Shown here piece by piece: positions 1 to 7,487 of a stretch of 64,000 bases of DNA. The stretch is taken from positions 558,001 through 622,000 of the forward strand of contig NZ_FOUR01000001.1 in assembly GCF_900114925.1 (NCBI RefSeq). The letters run 5' to 3'. The translations under genes and the position numbers were made by a program. The notes beneath the pieces are model-generated. The model was given only the letters and a program-made list of their open reading frames with translations, was not told where the DNA came from and made no database searches. The stretch is from Marinobacter pelagius (GTDB lineage: Bacteria > Pseudomonadota > Gammaproteobacteria > Pseudomonadales > Oleiphilaceae). Within the stretch, counting starts at the first letter, position 1. The number at the start of each line of letters is the position of its first letter.

Positions 1-27
1 CTTGATCTCGCTGTTAATGATGCCCAT
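1..27 (-). CDS. Probable AhpC-type peroxiredoxin, N-terminal fragment at window edge
   Basis: Only the first nine codons (MGIINSEIK) lie in the window; the gene continues off the left edge. An ATG at 27-25 is preceded on the minus strand by an AGGAG ribosome site at about 36-40. The residues resemble the conserved start of AhpC (E. coli begins MSLINTKIK), the peroxide-reducing subunit of alkyl hydroperoxide reductase. An OxyR-like site about 85-120 bases upstream fits an OxyR-controlled ahpC. Nine residues alone are weak evidence, so the assignment leans on the regulatory context. Confidence 0.45.
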
Positions 28-109
28 TAAAGATAACTCCTGTTTGGTGCATTTGAGGGTTGAAGAATTTACGGGACGCAAAGATACGGATTTTTCCGGC
101 TTCGTTTAA

Positions 110-146
110 ATTGATAATTTCCAATCAAGGGATAGGTTCAGTCTAT
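110..146 (-). promoter_or_regulatory. OxyR-like operator upstream of probable ahpC
   Basis: The right half, ATAG-N7-CTAT at 132-146, matches the OxyR tetrad spacing exactly. Seven bases to its left lies a degenerate second pair, ATTG-N7-CCAA at 110-124, so the overall geometry is that of a full OxyR tetramer site. It stands 83-120 bases before the start codon at 27, the usual place for activation. Apart from this site, I see no gene between 28 and 333. Confidence 0.5.
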
Positions 147-333
147 CCAGGCGAAGCCCGGATCAACAACCCGCAGCCAATTCCATCCCGGGAAGTAACT
201 GCGGTTGTTGATATGGGGTCTTATCCCGCAAGTTCAATCTTGTGGAAATCCAGAATATTTTCCCTGGGTGACGATTTGATGGCAGCCACCTCGCTCCGTT
301 ACTTCGCCAGGATGCAGGCAAAGCAGGAAAGAT

Positions 334-546
334 TTATTTCTTACGACGGTAGTCCGGATTGGTCCAGCATACCGGCAGGGCTTCACCAGAAGGAAACACC
401 AGTTCCGATTTCCGGTAGAACTCGGGATCCTGGGCCTCCTCTCCGTAATGCAAACTGCCTTTGACAGAGTCGAGATGGGGATCAAACAAAGCTGCGGTAT
501 CAAGCACTTCAATCAAGTGCCCGGTGGCTTTCTCGGCAACAAACAT
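334..546 (-). CDS. Small conserved-looking protein of unknown function (70 aa)
   Basis: The start chosen is ATG at 546 (MFVAEKATGH), because a strong AAGGAGT lies just upstream; the same frame can be extended to 714 but that part has no ribosome site and overlaps the next gene. The protein is soluble-looking, acidic in the middle (LHYGEEAQDPE) and ends in a basic YRRKK. It carries a FPSGEALPVCW motif with a single cysteine. I do not recognise a family. It lies between the probable ahpC and the DUF3175 gene, all leftward. Confidence 0.65.
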   Translation of the reverse strand: MFVAEKATGHLIEVLDTAALFDPHLDSVKGSLHYGEEAQDPEFYRKSELVFPSGEALPVCWTNPDYRRKK

Positions 547-604
547 GGACGAACTCCTTCTCGGGGGATTATCCCTAAACTTAACAGAAGACCCGGCAGT
601 CTGC

Positions 605-928
605 TTATTTCCGGTCAACGGACTGTTTCCGTGGCCGCCCATACAGGGCTCGCAATTCATCCTTGGCCTGCTCCAGTCGTTGCCGTTGCTCTTCAGGAAG
701 ATGTTTACCCGCACGGTTGATGTAGAACGTCAGCATCGACATGGCGGCGCGGAAAGGTTTGGATTTCCGCCGTGAACTCTGTTCCGCTGAACGCTTCAGG
801 GATAACGCAATCTCCTTCGGATCCTCCAGGGTAAAAATACCGTCCTCGAGATCCAGCGAGTCACTGGTCTCCGTCACTCTCTGTGACCATTGGCTTGCAG
901 GCTCACTCCGGACTTTTTGTGAACTCAT
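605..928 (-). CDS. DUF3175 domain protein
   Basis: The 107-residue protein shows the DUF3175 pattern: an N-terminal QWSQRVTETSDSLDLEDGIF segment, then DPKEIALSLKRSAEQS, and a conserved AMSMLTFYINRAGK core near residues 61-74, followed by a charged helix. Family members are small and cytoplasmic and of unknown role. ATG at 928 is preceded by a GGAGGGG ribosome site. It shares the leftward direction of the 334-546 gene; a 58-base gap separates them, so they may be co-transcribed. Confidence 0.8.
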   Translation of the reverse strand: MSSQKVRSEPASQWSQRVTETSDSLDLEDGIFTLEDPKEIALSLKRSAEQSSRRKSKPFRAAMSMLTFYINRAGKHLPEEQRQRLEQAKDELRALYGRPRKQSVDRK

Positions 929-1047
929 GATCCCCTCCTGTGTGCGTTACCTCGGCCGTTCTTCACCATACATGGTTGAAAAACGGTCAAGCGGGTCCAG
1001 AGTTTAAACATTACTCCAAATTTTCCGGGCAAAGGTTTCTCTCGGCT

Positions 1048-1731
1048 ATGGCTATTGACCAGATTCAGGCCTTGATCGACAACTGGACCGGTCTCGGTAT
1101 CTGGCTGGCCCTCGTCGCAGCCAGTGTTGCGTGGGTGGTCTACGATCTGCGCACCAACAACAGCCACATCGCCTCCATGATGCAGTGGGTATGGGGACTG
1201 ACAGTACTCTATTCCGGCCCCATCGGTGTCCTGATCTACCGCTATTCGGGGCGCAAGCAGATAGCCACCGACAGTCTGTCCAGAAAAGGCTTCCGCTCCG
1301 TGGCCCACTGCTATTCCGGCTGCGGCATCGGTGAGATCCTCGGTGTCATTATCTCCGTCGGCCTGTTTGCCATGGGAAATTTCTGGGCTGCGATCATCAC
1401 CTTCTCGCTGGCGTACATCTTCGGCTTCGCCATGAATATCGGCCCCATGATGCAGAACGGCATGCCCTTCAAGGAAGCCTTCAAGGGTGCCTTCGTGGCG
1501 GAATCCATCTCCATCGTGGTCATGGAATCTGTGGCCATCACCACGGACCTGTACCTGGGTGGTGAAGCGACCATGAGCGATGCCCTGTTCTGGTCATCAC
1601 TCTATGTGTCCCTGTCGCTTGGCCTGTTCGCCGCCTGGCCGGCAAATCTGCTGCTGATCAAATATGGTCTGAAGGGCGGCATGGGCGATCCGAGAGACAC
1701 GGACGCGGCAGCGCATGCGCACTGCCACTGA
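1048..1731 (+). CDS. DUF4396 domain membrane protein
   Basis: A 227-residue polytopic inner-membrane protein with hydrophobic segments near residues 12-29, 40-60, 95-130 and 185-205. The stretch RKGFRSVAHCYSGCGIGE followed by a long helix pair and MNIGPMMQNGMPFKEAFKGAF is typical of DUF4396. The C-terminus is histidine-rich (HAHCH), which may bind metal. The reading frame is open from 940, but ATG at 1048 gives a compact N-terminus leading straight into the first membrane helix. Function is unknown; copper or metal handling has been suggested only by the His/Cys residues here. Confidence 0.75.
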   Translation: MAIDQIQALIDNWTGLGIWLALVAASVAWVVYDLRTNNSHIASMMQWVWGLTVLYSGPIGVLIYRYSGRKQIATDSLSRKGFRSVAHCYSGCGIGEILGVIISVGLFAMGNFWAAIITFSLAYIFGFAMNIGPMMQNGMPFKEAFKGAFVAESISIVVMESVAITTDLYLGGEATMSDALFWSSLYVSLSLGLFAAWPANLLLIKYGLKGGMGDPRDTDAAAHAHCH

Positions 1732-1776
1732 TCCGCTCATCAAGATTGGCGTTGAGTGAAAAAACTGACAGGAGCA

Positions 1777-3432
1777 TCAAAATGCTCGCGTGTCCTCGAT
1801 AATCACGACCTGTTCGGCATCGAAGGTACCATCTGTGGCGCACACACCGTAAACATCCACCGTCTGATCGGCCTCAAGGGTACCGCCATCACGGGAGGTG
1901 CTGCCGGAGTCAGTCACGGTCACGGTCAGGAACCGGGTCTCTGCATCGGTCACGATCTGCAGGTCACCGGCAGAATCACCACAGGGGTTATCGTCGGCGA
2001 TTGCAGTGGTCACGATGGCCGTCGAGCCATCCACAGTCTGGACGGTGCCGCTCAGGCGCTCAAGCCCCTGCATGGCTTCATCGAGAACCACCAGAGCAGC
2101 CCGGAGAGTGTTGCCGACCGAAGATGTTTCGAGGATGCCATCCACGGAAACCGGCGTTTCGGGGATGACTGCGTCGGTGCCCAAGTACGCTCCGGTTTTG
2201 GACACAATGCGCGTTCCATTTACACCAGCGGCCGTTGCCTGCAAAGCCACCGGAAGAGGATCGGCGGCGTCAGCCTGCACAGCTTCTCCGGGCCGTGAGG
2301 CCATGGTGAATGCGCCATCGGTGACGGGATCAACAACCGAGCCATCGACCCGAAGGAATTCGCCAAGCTCAAGGGCTATGGCATCCACAGCCATCAGTCC
2401 CCGACGGTCAAGGATGATCCGGGCATCGTGGTCAATAACCACCGTGTCAGTCGGCGCGGTCTCAACCAGCAGATCACAGGGTTTGGGTGGTGGCTGCTGG
2501 CCTGCTGGCCGCTCCGGATACCAGAGCTTGCACTCACCAGGCGGTGGCAGCTGGCCTGCCGGAATATCAAACTCGAGCACACCATGGCCGAATTCGCTGA
2601 CTACACCGGCAACAGCCAGGGTCTGACCGAGCTTGGCATCCATGAACAACTCTGAAAGCGCACGGGGTTCGCCATCGTAATTCAGATTATCGAACAGGGC
2701 TGTTGAATCGGTCAGGTCCACCCAGGCGCAACCCTGGTAGGTGTTATCAAAGTCATACCGCTGGACCGGCAGGCTGTCACACAACAGGATCCGCTGCTGG
2801 TCCTGGTCAAACTCGGAGATTTTACCTTCCAGGCGCACGAGGCGCTGACTACCTGGCTCCCGAATCACGTCCACGTAGAACACCGGGCGCATGAAATAGG
2901 CACCGTCTTCCTCGAAGATGGATTTGCCCAGGTCGATATCCAGCTGCACATTGACGACACCACCGGTCTGCACGTCAAGGCAGTCATCCGGCAGCAGTGT
3001 CACCAAGCCATCAGCGGGCAACCCGGTTGTCACAGTCTCTCCATCCGCCAGATCCAGCTTCACCTCATCCACCGTCAACCGGATCTCGCAATAACGGCCC
3101 TCCGGGATACCCTCACGGTAGCTCAGCGGCAAGGAATCATGGGTCAGGTTGAGTAAATCCACGGTGACCGGATCACCCTCACGGACAACGATTGGCTGGC
3201 TGCCATCCTCCGGAACCAGCTCAACCTGGCTCAGGGTTACATACACCGCTTCGAACAGATCGGGATCAGCGGGTGCATCGGTTACAAACATCGCCACCGA
3301 GCCCTGGGGCGACGTGGACTCCGCTGTTGTCGTCGAAGACGAATCAGAAGACGAGCCGCCACAGCCGGTAAGTGCGACTGCCGGGCCGATGAGCAACGCC
3401 AGCCAGGCGGCCTGAATCCGCGAAAAAGACAT
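1777..3432 (-). CDS. DUF4382 domain lipoprotein
   Basis: The 551-residue product starts with a lipoprotein signal; the lipobox is L-T-G-C with Cys24, followed by a Ser/Thr-rich linker. Residues about 40-190 match DUF4382 (GSVAMFVTDAPADPDLFEAVYVTLSQVE), a beta-sandwich found in secreted bacterial proteins. The rest consists of DUF5666-like OB-fold repeats, recognisable as VRLEGKISEFD, LSGTVQTVDG and VDVYGVC blocks. ATG at 3432 has an AAGGAGT ribosome site; the upstream extension to 3471 is not needed. Its promoter region holds a 13-base C tract. Role is probably surface-exposed but unknown. Confidence 0.75.
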   Translation of the reverse strand: MSFSRIQAAWLALLIGPAVALTGCGGSSSDSSSTTTAESTSPQGSVAMFVTDAPADPDLFEAVYVTLSQVELVPEDGSQPIVVREGDPVTVDLLNLTHDSLPLSYREGIPEGRYCEIRLTVDEVKLDLADGETVTTGLPADGLVTLLPDDCLDVQTGGVVNVQLDIDLGKSIFEEDGAYFMRPVFYVDVIREPGSQRLVRLEGKISEFDQDQQRILLCDSLPVQRYDFDNTYQGCAWVDLTDSTALFDNLNYDGEPRALSELFMDAKLGQTLAVAGVVSEFGHGVLEFDIPAGQLPPPGECKLWYPERPAGQQPPPKPCDLLVETAPTDTVVIDHDARIILDRRGLMAVDAIALELGEFLRVDGSVVDPVTDGAFTMASRPGEAVQADAADPLPVALQATAAGVNGTRIVSKTGAYLGTDAVIPETPVSVDGILETSSVGNTLRAALVVLDEAMQGLERLSGTVQTVDGSTAIVTTAIADDNPCGDSAGDLQIVTDAETRFLTVTVTDSGSTSRDGGTLEADQTVDVYGVCATDGTFDAEQVVIIEDTRAF

Positions 3433-3522
3433 ATCCCACTCCTTGTTTTTGGTCTGATACAACAAATCCACGCCAAACTGCCGCCAGCCGTTCCGACTGA
3501 ATCATGAAGGATTTGTTACCCG

Positions 3523-3535
3523 CCCCCCCCCCCCC
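3523..3535. repeat. Homopolymer of 13 cytosines
   Basis: An uninterrupted run of 13 C residues sits about 90-103 bases before the DUF4382 lipoprotein start and about 100 bases before the divergent DUF2897 start. Runs of this length are prone to slipped-strand length change and to sequencing error. Its position in a shared promoter region makes phase-variable expression possible, though nothing here proves it. Confidence 0.8.
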
Positions 3536-3635
3536 GGAAAAGGTCGAACGCGAGCGGTCGTAACCTCTGCAGGTTGCCTCCTGCCCGGAAGGTCCACTAT
3601 AAAGAGAGAACATCCCGCACCGGAGTCATAAGGCC

Positions 3636-3806
3636 ATGCCCCTCATAGGATGGATCATAATCCTGCTTGCCCTGGCCCTGATCGTCGGCAGCCTCATGCT
3701 ACTGCGCGACTCGGCCCACATGCGCCTTCCACCGGAGAAACTGGAGAAAATCCGCAAGCGCAAGGCCGAAATGGAGGAAAAAGACAGGGCAGAAGGCGAT
3801 GACTGA
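3636..3806 (+). CDS. DUF2897 family small membrane protein (56 aa)
   Basis: Too short for many gene callers. It reads MPLIGWIIILLALALIVGSL, a single N-terminal membrane helix, then a charged tail of Arg, Lys and Glu (EKLEKIRKRKAEMEEK) ending at TGA 3804-3806. This one-helix plus basic coiled tail layout is that of DUF2897, a family of small proteins in Marinobacter and pseudomonads with no known function. It is divergent from the DUF4382 lipoprotein. Confidence 0.7.
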   Translation: MPLIGWIIILLALALIVGSLMLLRDSAHMRLPPEKLEKIRKRKAEMEEKDRAEGDD

Positions 3807-3820
3807 ATGACGGCCCGCAT

Positions 3821-4003
3821 CTAACGAAAGAGAACGGCAGCCAGGTTAACCAGCACAACCCTGGCGAGAAACCACGCAATACCCGCTCCCAACATTGCAC
3901 CCCAGTTAAAGATGGCCCCGTTGGAAATCCAGATATAGAGACCGAAACCGAAAGCCAGGAGCTCCGCCAGGTAGTAGGCAAGCAGGACAATTTCATCTCT
4001 CAT
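3821..4003 (-). CDS. Small integral membrane protein (60 aa)
   Basis: Two hydrophobic helices (LLAYYLAELLAFGFGLYIWI and MLGAGIAWFLARVVLVNLAAVLF) separated by a short NGAIFNWG turn give a hairpin-like membrane protein. ATG at 4003 is used; GTG and TTG codons immediately upstream in frame are alternatives, and a GGGAGG ribosome site about ten bases upstream could serve any of them. No family recognised. It converges on the DUF2897 gene with a 14-base gap. Confidence 0.6.
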   Translation of the reverse strand: MRDEIVLLAYYLAELLAFGFGLYIWISNGAIFNWGAMLGAGIAWFLARVVLVNLAAVLFR

Positions 4004-4166
4004 CACCAAACAGCCTCCCTGGCCTTATCGATGCGTTGCACGGAACAGGCGCTGCGACAAACCATCGCAGGCAATGACGAGCCTCCATTCTCCAAGCATA
4101 ATCGTCCCTCTCGTTTCCGCCGGTGAATGCCGGCAAATTCGGCCCCAACAACAATGGTTACTTGCT

Positions 4167-5264
4167 ATGAAACGTCCCGTCAGAATCGCCATCACCGGCG
4201 CCGCCGGCAGCATCAGCCACTCTCTGCTGTTCAAGATCGCCACCGGTGAAATGATCGGCCAGGACCAGCCGGTTATCCTGCAACTGATCGAAATGCCGCA
4301 GGCCATGGAACCCCTGCGTGGTATCGCCATGGAGCTGGAAGACTGTGCCTTCCCCCTGCTGCACAGCATCAGCCTGCACGACAATTTCGAGGAAGGTGTG
4401 GTCGGTGCCCACTATGTGTTGCTCATTGGCGCCAAGCCCCGCGGACCGGGGATGGAGCGCAGCGAACTGATCGCCACCAACGCGCCGATCTTTGCCCATC
4501 AGGGCCAGGCCATCAACAAATTGGCGAACCGGGATGTGAAGGTGCTGGTAGTCGGTAACCCGGCCAACACCAACGCCCTGATCGCCAGCCGCAACGCCCC
4601 GGATCTGTCACCCGCCCAGTTCACCGCCCTCACCCGTCTGGACCACAACCGGACCCGGGGCATCATGGCCAACCATACCGGCGCCAATCCCAAGGATATC
4701 CGCCGCGTCACTGTCTGGGGTAACCACTCCTCCACCCAGTTCCCGGACCTGCACCACGCCACCATCTATGGGGAACCGGCGCTGCCGCAGATCGACCAGG
4801 ACTGGTACCGGGACACCTTCATCGAGAAGATCCAGAAACGTGGCTCTGCCATCATCGACGCCCGTGGCCATTCCAGCGCCGCCTCCGCCGCCCAGGCCAT
4901 CATCAACCACATGCACGACTGGATTAACGGCACCCCCGAGAACGACTGGGTCAGCATGGGGATTGTCAGTGACGGCAGCTATGGCATCGAGAAAGGCATC
5001 ATCTACTCGTTCCCGGTGCGCTGCGACTACGGCCGCTACCAGATCGTTCAGGGCCTGGAAATCAGTGAGTTTGCCCGGGAAAAAATGACCCTGTCCGAGC
5101 AGGAACTGCTCACGGAAATGGAAACCGTGAAAGACCTTCTGCCGAAGGAAACCGGGGAATCCCACCGCAACCTCTCCGTGTGCCTGCGCTCGGGAACCAC
5201 CCTGTACGACGACGGTATCTCACTGCCGAAGAAGCAATACCTGCAGACCGATCGCGTTCGCTGA
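4167..5264 (+). CDS. mdh: Malate dehydrogenase (NAD-dependent, type 2)
   Basis: Oxidises malate to oxaloacetate in the TCA cycle. Catalytic and substrate residues of the cytosolic/Thermus-type enzyme are all at their usual numbers: Arg92 and Arg98 in PRGPGMER, Asp159 and Arg162 in LTRLDHNR, and His187 in [10 protein letters not shown]. Two oddities: the dinucleotide motif reads GAAGSI (residues 11-16) where the family usually has GAAGQI, and the 365-residue chain runs about 38 residues past the normal end at VKDLLP. The start at 4167 ([10 protein letters not shown]) is preferred over the in-frame ATG at 4074. A hairpin follows the stop. Confidence 0.88.
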   Translation: MKRPVRIAITGAAGSISHSLLFKIATGEMIGQDQPVILQLIEMPQAMEPLRGIAMELEDCAFPLLHSISLHDNFEEGVVGAHYVLLIGAKPRGPGMERSELIATNAPIFAHQGQAINKLANRDVKVLVVGNPANTNALIASRNAPDLSPAQFTALTRLDHNRTRGIMANHTGANPKDIRRVTVWGNHSSTQFPDLHHATIYGEPALPQIDQDWYRDTFIEKIQKRGSAIIDARGHSSAASAAQAIINHMHDWINGTPENDWVSMGIVSDGSYGIEKGIIYSFPVRCDYGRYQIVQGLEISEFAREKMTLSEQELLTEMETVKDLLPKETGESHRNLSVCLRSGTTLYDDGISLPKKQYLQTDRVR

Positions 5265-5272
5265 TCTGCATC

Positions 5273-5299
5273 TGCCCGGGCGTGATATCCGCCCGGGCA
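5273..5299 (+). terminator. Stem-loop after mdh
   Basis: TGCCCGGGCG pairs perfectly with CGCCCGGGCA across a 7-base loop, 8 bases after the mdh stop codon. There is no T tract, so it may act as a weak terminator or as an mRNA 3-prime stabiliser rather than a textbook intrinsic terminator. Confidence 0.5.
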
Positions 5300-5450
5300 A
5301 GATTCGCTCAGGCCCGCCTGATCAGGGCACTTTTTGACCAAAAACCTCGTTACTGCCCCCACAGCTGCTATATTTTTCTTGGGATTTCACAAAATTTCAC
5401 AGCCGTGATCACCCCCACCCAAGGAAATGTCTGAACAAGGGAGTTCATGC

Positions 5451-5828
5451 ATGCAGCCACACATCCGTTTCTCACGCACCTTCATCATTCTGGGATTCGC
5501 AGCCACCCTTGCGGCCTGTGCGGGTCCCGGACCACGCCCTGACAGCGATTTGCAGCTGGCCACCGGGTCCATCTCACAAGCTGAGGCCGCCGATGCCCGC
5601 CAGTTCGAGCCGGTTCTGCTGAACCAGGCCCAGAACAAGGTGGCCGATGCCCGCGAACTGATCGATCGGGAAGAATACAGGGAAGCCGAGCGCTTGCTGG
5701 AGCAGGCCGCGGTGGACGCACAGTTGGCCGGAGCCCGCTCCGAGACCGAGAAAGCCAGGCGCGCCGTGGAGGAGATCAATGCCAACATCGAGAACCTCCG
5801 CAGACAGCTGGAAATGGACCAACAGTGA
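5451..5828 (+). CDS. DUF4398 lipoprotein
   Basis: A 125-residue lipoprotein: signal helix then lipobox L-A-A-C with Cys23. The mature part is an amphipathic helical repeat (NQAQNKVADARELIDREEYREAERLLEQAA) typical of DUF4398, probably periplasmic and coiled-coil. ATG at 5451 has a GGGAG ribosome site. The next gene, 22 bases downstream, encodes a DUF4398-OmpA lipoprotein, so the two probably form a pair that links outer membrane and peptidoglycan. Confidence 0.8.
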   Translation: MQPHIRFSRTFIILGFAATLAACAGPGPRPDSDLQLATGSISQAEAADARQFEPVLLNQAQNKVADARELIDREEYREAERLLEQAAVDAQLAGARSETEKARRAVEEINANIENLRRQLEMDQQ

Positions 5829-5850
5829 GCCCTGAAAGGAGATCGACACC

Positions 5851-6636
5851 ATGAATCGTACACTGTCCCTGATTACCACGGTCGGGCTGTCGGCGCTGAT
5901 GTTTGGCTGTGCCAGCGCCCCCGAGCAGAACACCAAAGTCGAAGAAGCACGAATGGTCTACAACAAGATCGCGGAAGATCCCTACGTTGCCCGCAGCGGT
6001 TCCAGCCAGCTCCGCAGCGCGCAGACTGAACTGGATCGGGCAGACGCCTTGCTGGCGGACGACGAGGATATCGTGCTCGTCGAGCAGGCTGCCTACCTCG
6101 CCAAGCGTCATGCCGAAATCGCCGAGCAGCAGGGCTTGCGCGCTGAACTGGAAGAGGAAATCAGCTCTGCAGAAAAGCGGCGCCAGGACATCATGCTACA
6201 GCTCAAAACCAGCGAAGCCGACGCGCTCCGGGCGCAAATGGAGGCCCTCCAGGCGGAGCAAACCGAGCGCGGCATGGTACTGACCCTCGGTGACGTCCTG
6301 TTCGACCTCAACAAGGCCGATCTGAAACCCGCCGGTATGCGCACGGTACAGAGGCTCTCGGACTTCATGCTGCAATATGAAGAGCGCCGGGTGCGGGTCG
6401 AAGGCTACACCGACAGCACCGGCGCAGAGTCATACAACCAGGACCTGTCCGAACGCCGGGCCATGGCCGTGCGCGATGCGCTGATGGCCGAGGGAGTTGC
6501 GCGAAGCCGGGTGGAAGTGATCGGCTACGGCGAGGCTTATCCCGTAGCGAGCAACGACACCAGTGCCGGGCGACAACAGAACCGACGGGTGGAGATCGTC
6601 ATTTCCGACGAGAGCGGCGTGATCCAGACACGCTGA
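5851..6636 (+). CDS. OmpA-family peptidoglycan-binding lipoprotein with DUF4398 region
   Basis: The 261-residue protein has a lipoprotein signal (lipobox M-F-G-C, Cys20), a helical DUF4398 region at about residues 30-135 and an OmpA C-terminal domain at about 145-255. The latter shows the peptidoglycan-binding pattern GYTDSTGAESYNQDLSERRA and ends in QNRRVEIVI. It would anchor the outer membrane to the cell wall. It is co-directional with the DUF4398 gene and converges on the DUF2784 gene with a 3-base gap. Confidence 0.88.
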   Translation: MNRTLSLITTVGLSALMFGCASAPEQNTKVEEARMVYNKIAEDPYVARSGSSQLRSAQTELDRADALLADDEDIVLVEQAAYLAKRHAEIAEQQGLRAELEEEISSAEKRRQDIMLQLKTSEADALRAQMEALQAEQTERGMVLTLGDVLFDLNKADLKPAGMRTVQRLSDFMLQYEERRVRVEGYTDSTGAESYNQDLSERRAMAVRDALMAEGVARSRVEVIGYGEAYPVASNDTSAGRQQNRRVEIVISDESGVIQTR

Positions 6637-6639
6637 GGA

Positions 6640-7041
6640 TCATTTCCGGGGCCGTCCTGGCCTGACCAGGAACCAGCTGGCCAGGACCACGCCCCCGAAC
6701 ACAGTATAAGCGAGGATGAATACCCACTCCGGGGCGCTGTAATAGAGAATGGATTGCAGCCAATGCTGGATGAAGGAGCCCTCATAGCCGGCCGTTCCTG
6801 CCTTTTCACGTAACGCCATCTCCCAGGCTGTCAGTGGACAAAGAACGCCAAGCCAGGCTTGCAGGACGACGATGCCGATCACCACCAGGTGAGTGACCCG
6901 GAACCAGACATTCCGCACCCAGTGCCAATGCAGGAAGGGGCCGATAAAAATTGCTGCCAGGCCGAAAATGACAAAGGCCACCAGCAGTACATGCAGCACC
7001 AGCAGTGAATCCGCCAGCGCGAGATAGAACTCAGGGGACAA
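6640..7041 (-). CDS. DUF2784 membrane protein
   Basis: A 133-residue protein with four membrane helices. The opening ALADSLLVLHVLLVAFVIFG, the WHWVRNVWFRVTHL loop and the CPLTAWEMALR segment (with conserved Cys and Glu) are DUF2784 hallmarks. The family is widespread in proteobacteria and has no assigned function. Its start overlaps the end of the upstream 100-aa gene by 11 bases, indicating translational coupling. Confidence 0.82.
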   Translation of the reverse strand: MSPEFYLALADSLLVLHVLLVAFVIFGLAAIFIGPFLHWHWVRNVWFRVTHLVVIGIVVLQAWLGVLCPLTAWEMALREKAGTAGYEGSFIQHWLQSILYYSAPEWVFILAYTVFGGVVLASWFLVRPGRPRK

Positions 7042-7333
7042 GAGAATACGCCTTTTTTACCTGAATCATGGCGATTCGGGCATCCTCCGGCTTCATCCCG
7101 TTTTTCCGCAACTGGGGCATCACCATGGCACCAACCCGGGAACACCGAGACTGGTCAATGTCGTGCCTGGCAAAAATATCCGCGATGGTGCGGGTATCAG
7201 CATCCGGATCTGAATTCAGCAAACTTCCGATTTCTTTCGCACAGGCCTGTTCCGCCGGATCGATGTTCTTTTTACTCCGATAGATCAGAAACAGCACCAC
7301 TCCCACAAAAATTGCGATGACGAGTAATTTCAT
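7031..7333 (-). CDS. Hypothetical membrane-anchored protein (100 aa)
   Basis: A single N-terminal helix (MKLLVIAIFVGVVLFLIY) is followed by a soluble domain with two cysteines (EQACAKEIG and QSRCSRVG) that may form a disulfide if exported. The rest is helical and ends KKAYSLVP. I do not recognise the family. ATG at 7333 is preceded by a GGGAGG-like site, and the gene overlaps the DUF2784 gene by 11 bases, so they are probably co-expressed. Confidence 0.7.
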   Translation of the reverse strand: MKLLVIAIFVGVVLFLIYRSKKNIDPAEQACAKEIGSLLNSDPDADTRTIADIFARHDIDQSRCSRVGAMVMPQLRKNGMKPEDARIAMIQVKKAYSLVP

Positions 7334-7487
7334 GGTCCGGCACCCTCCCGATGCTGTGCGTGAACTCCCACTTTAAGGGCCTAAGCGCCAATAGAACATC
7401 CCCGACTGTTTCCCGAGAATCACCGCCTTTCTCGACGGCTACTTCGGCGAGCCACCCTATTGGGACCGGTTCGGCTGGGGTCGGACC

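Noticed and set aside
940-1047. Upstream extension of the DUF4396 gene
   Set aside because: The added 36 residues are not hydrophobic, overlap the divergent regulatory region and would place an atypical tail before the first membrane helix.
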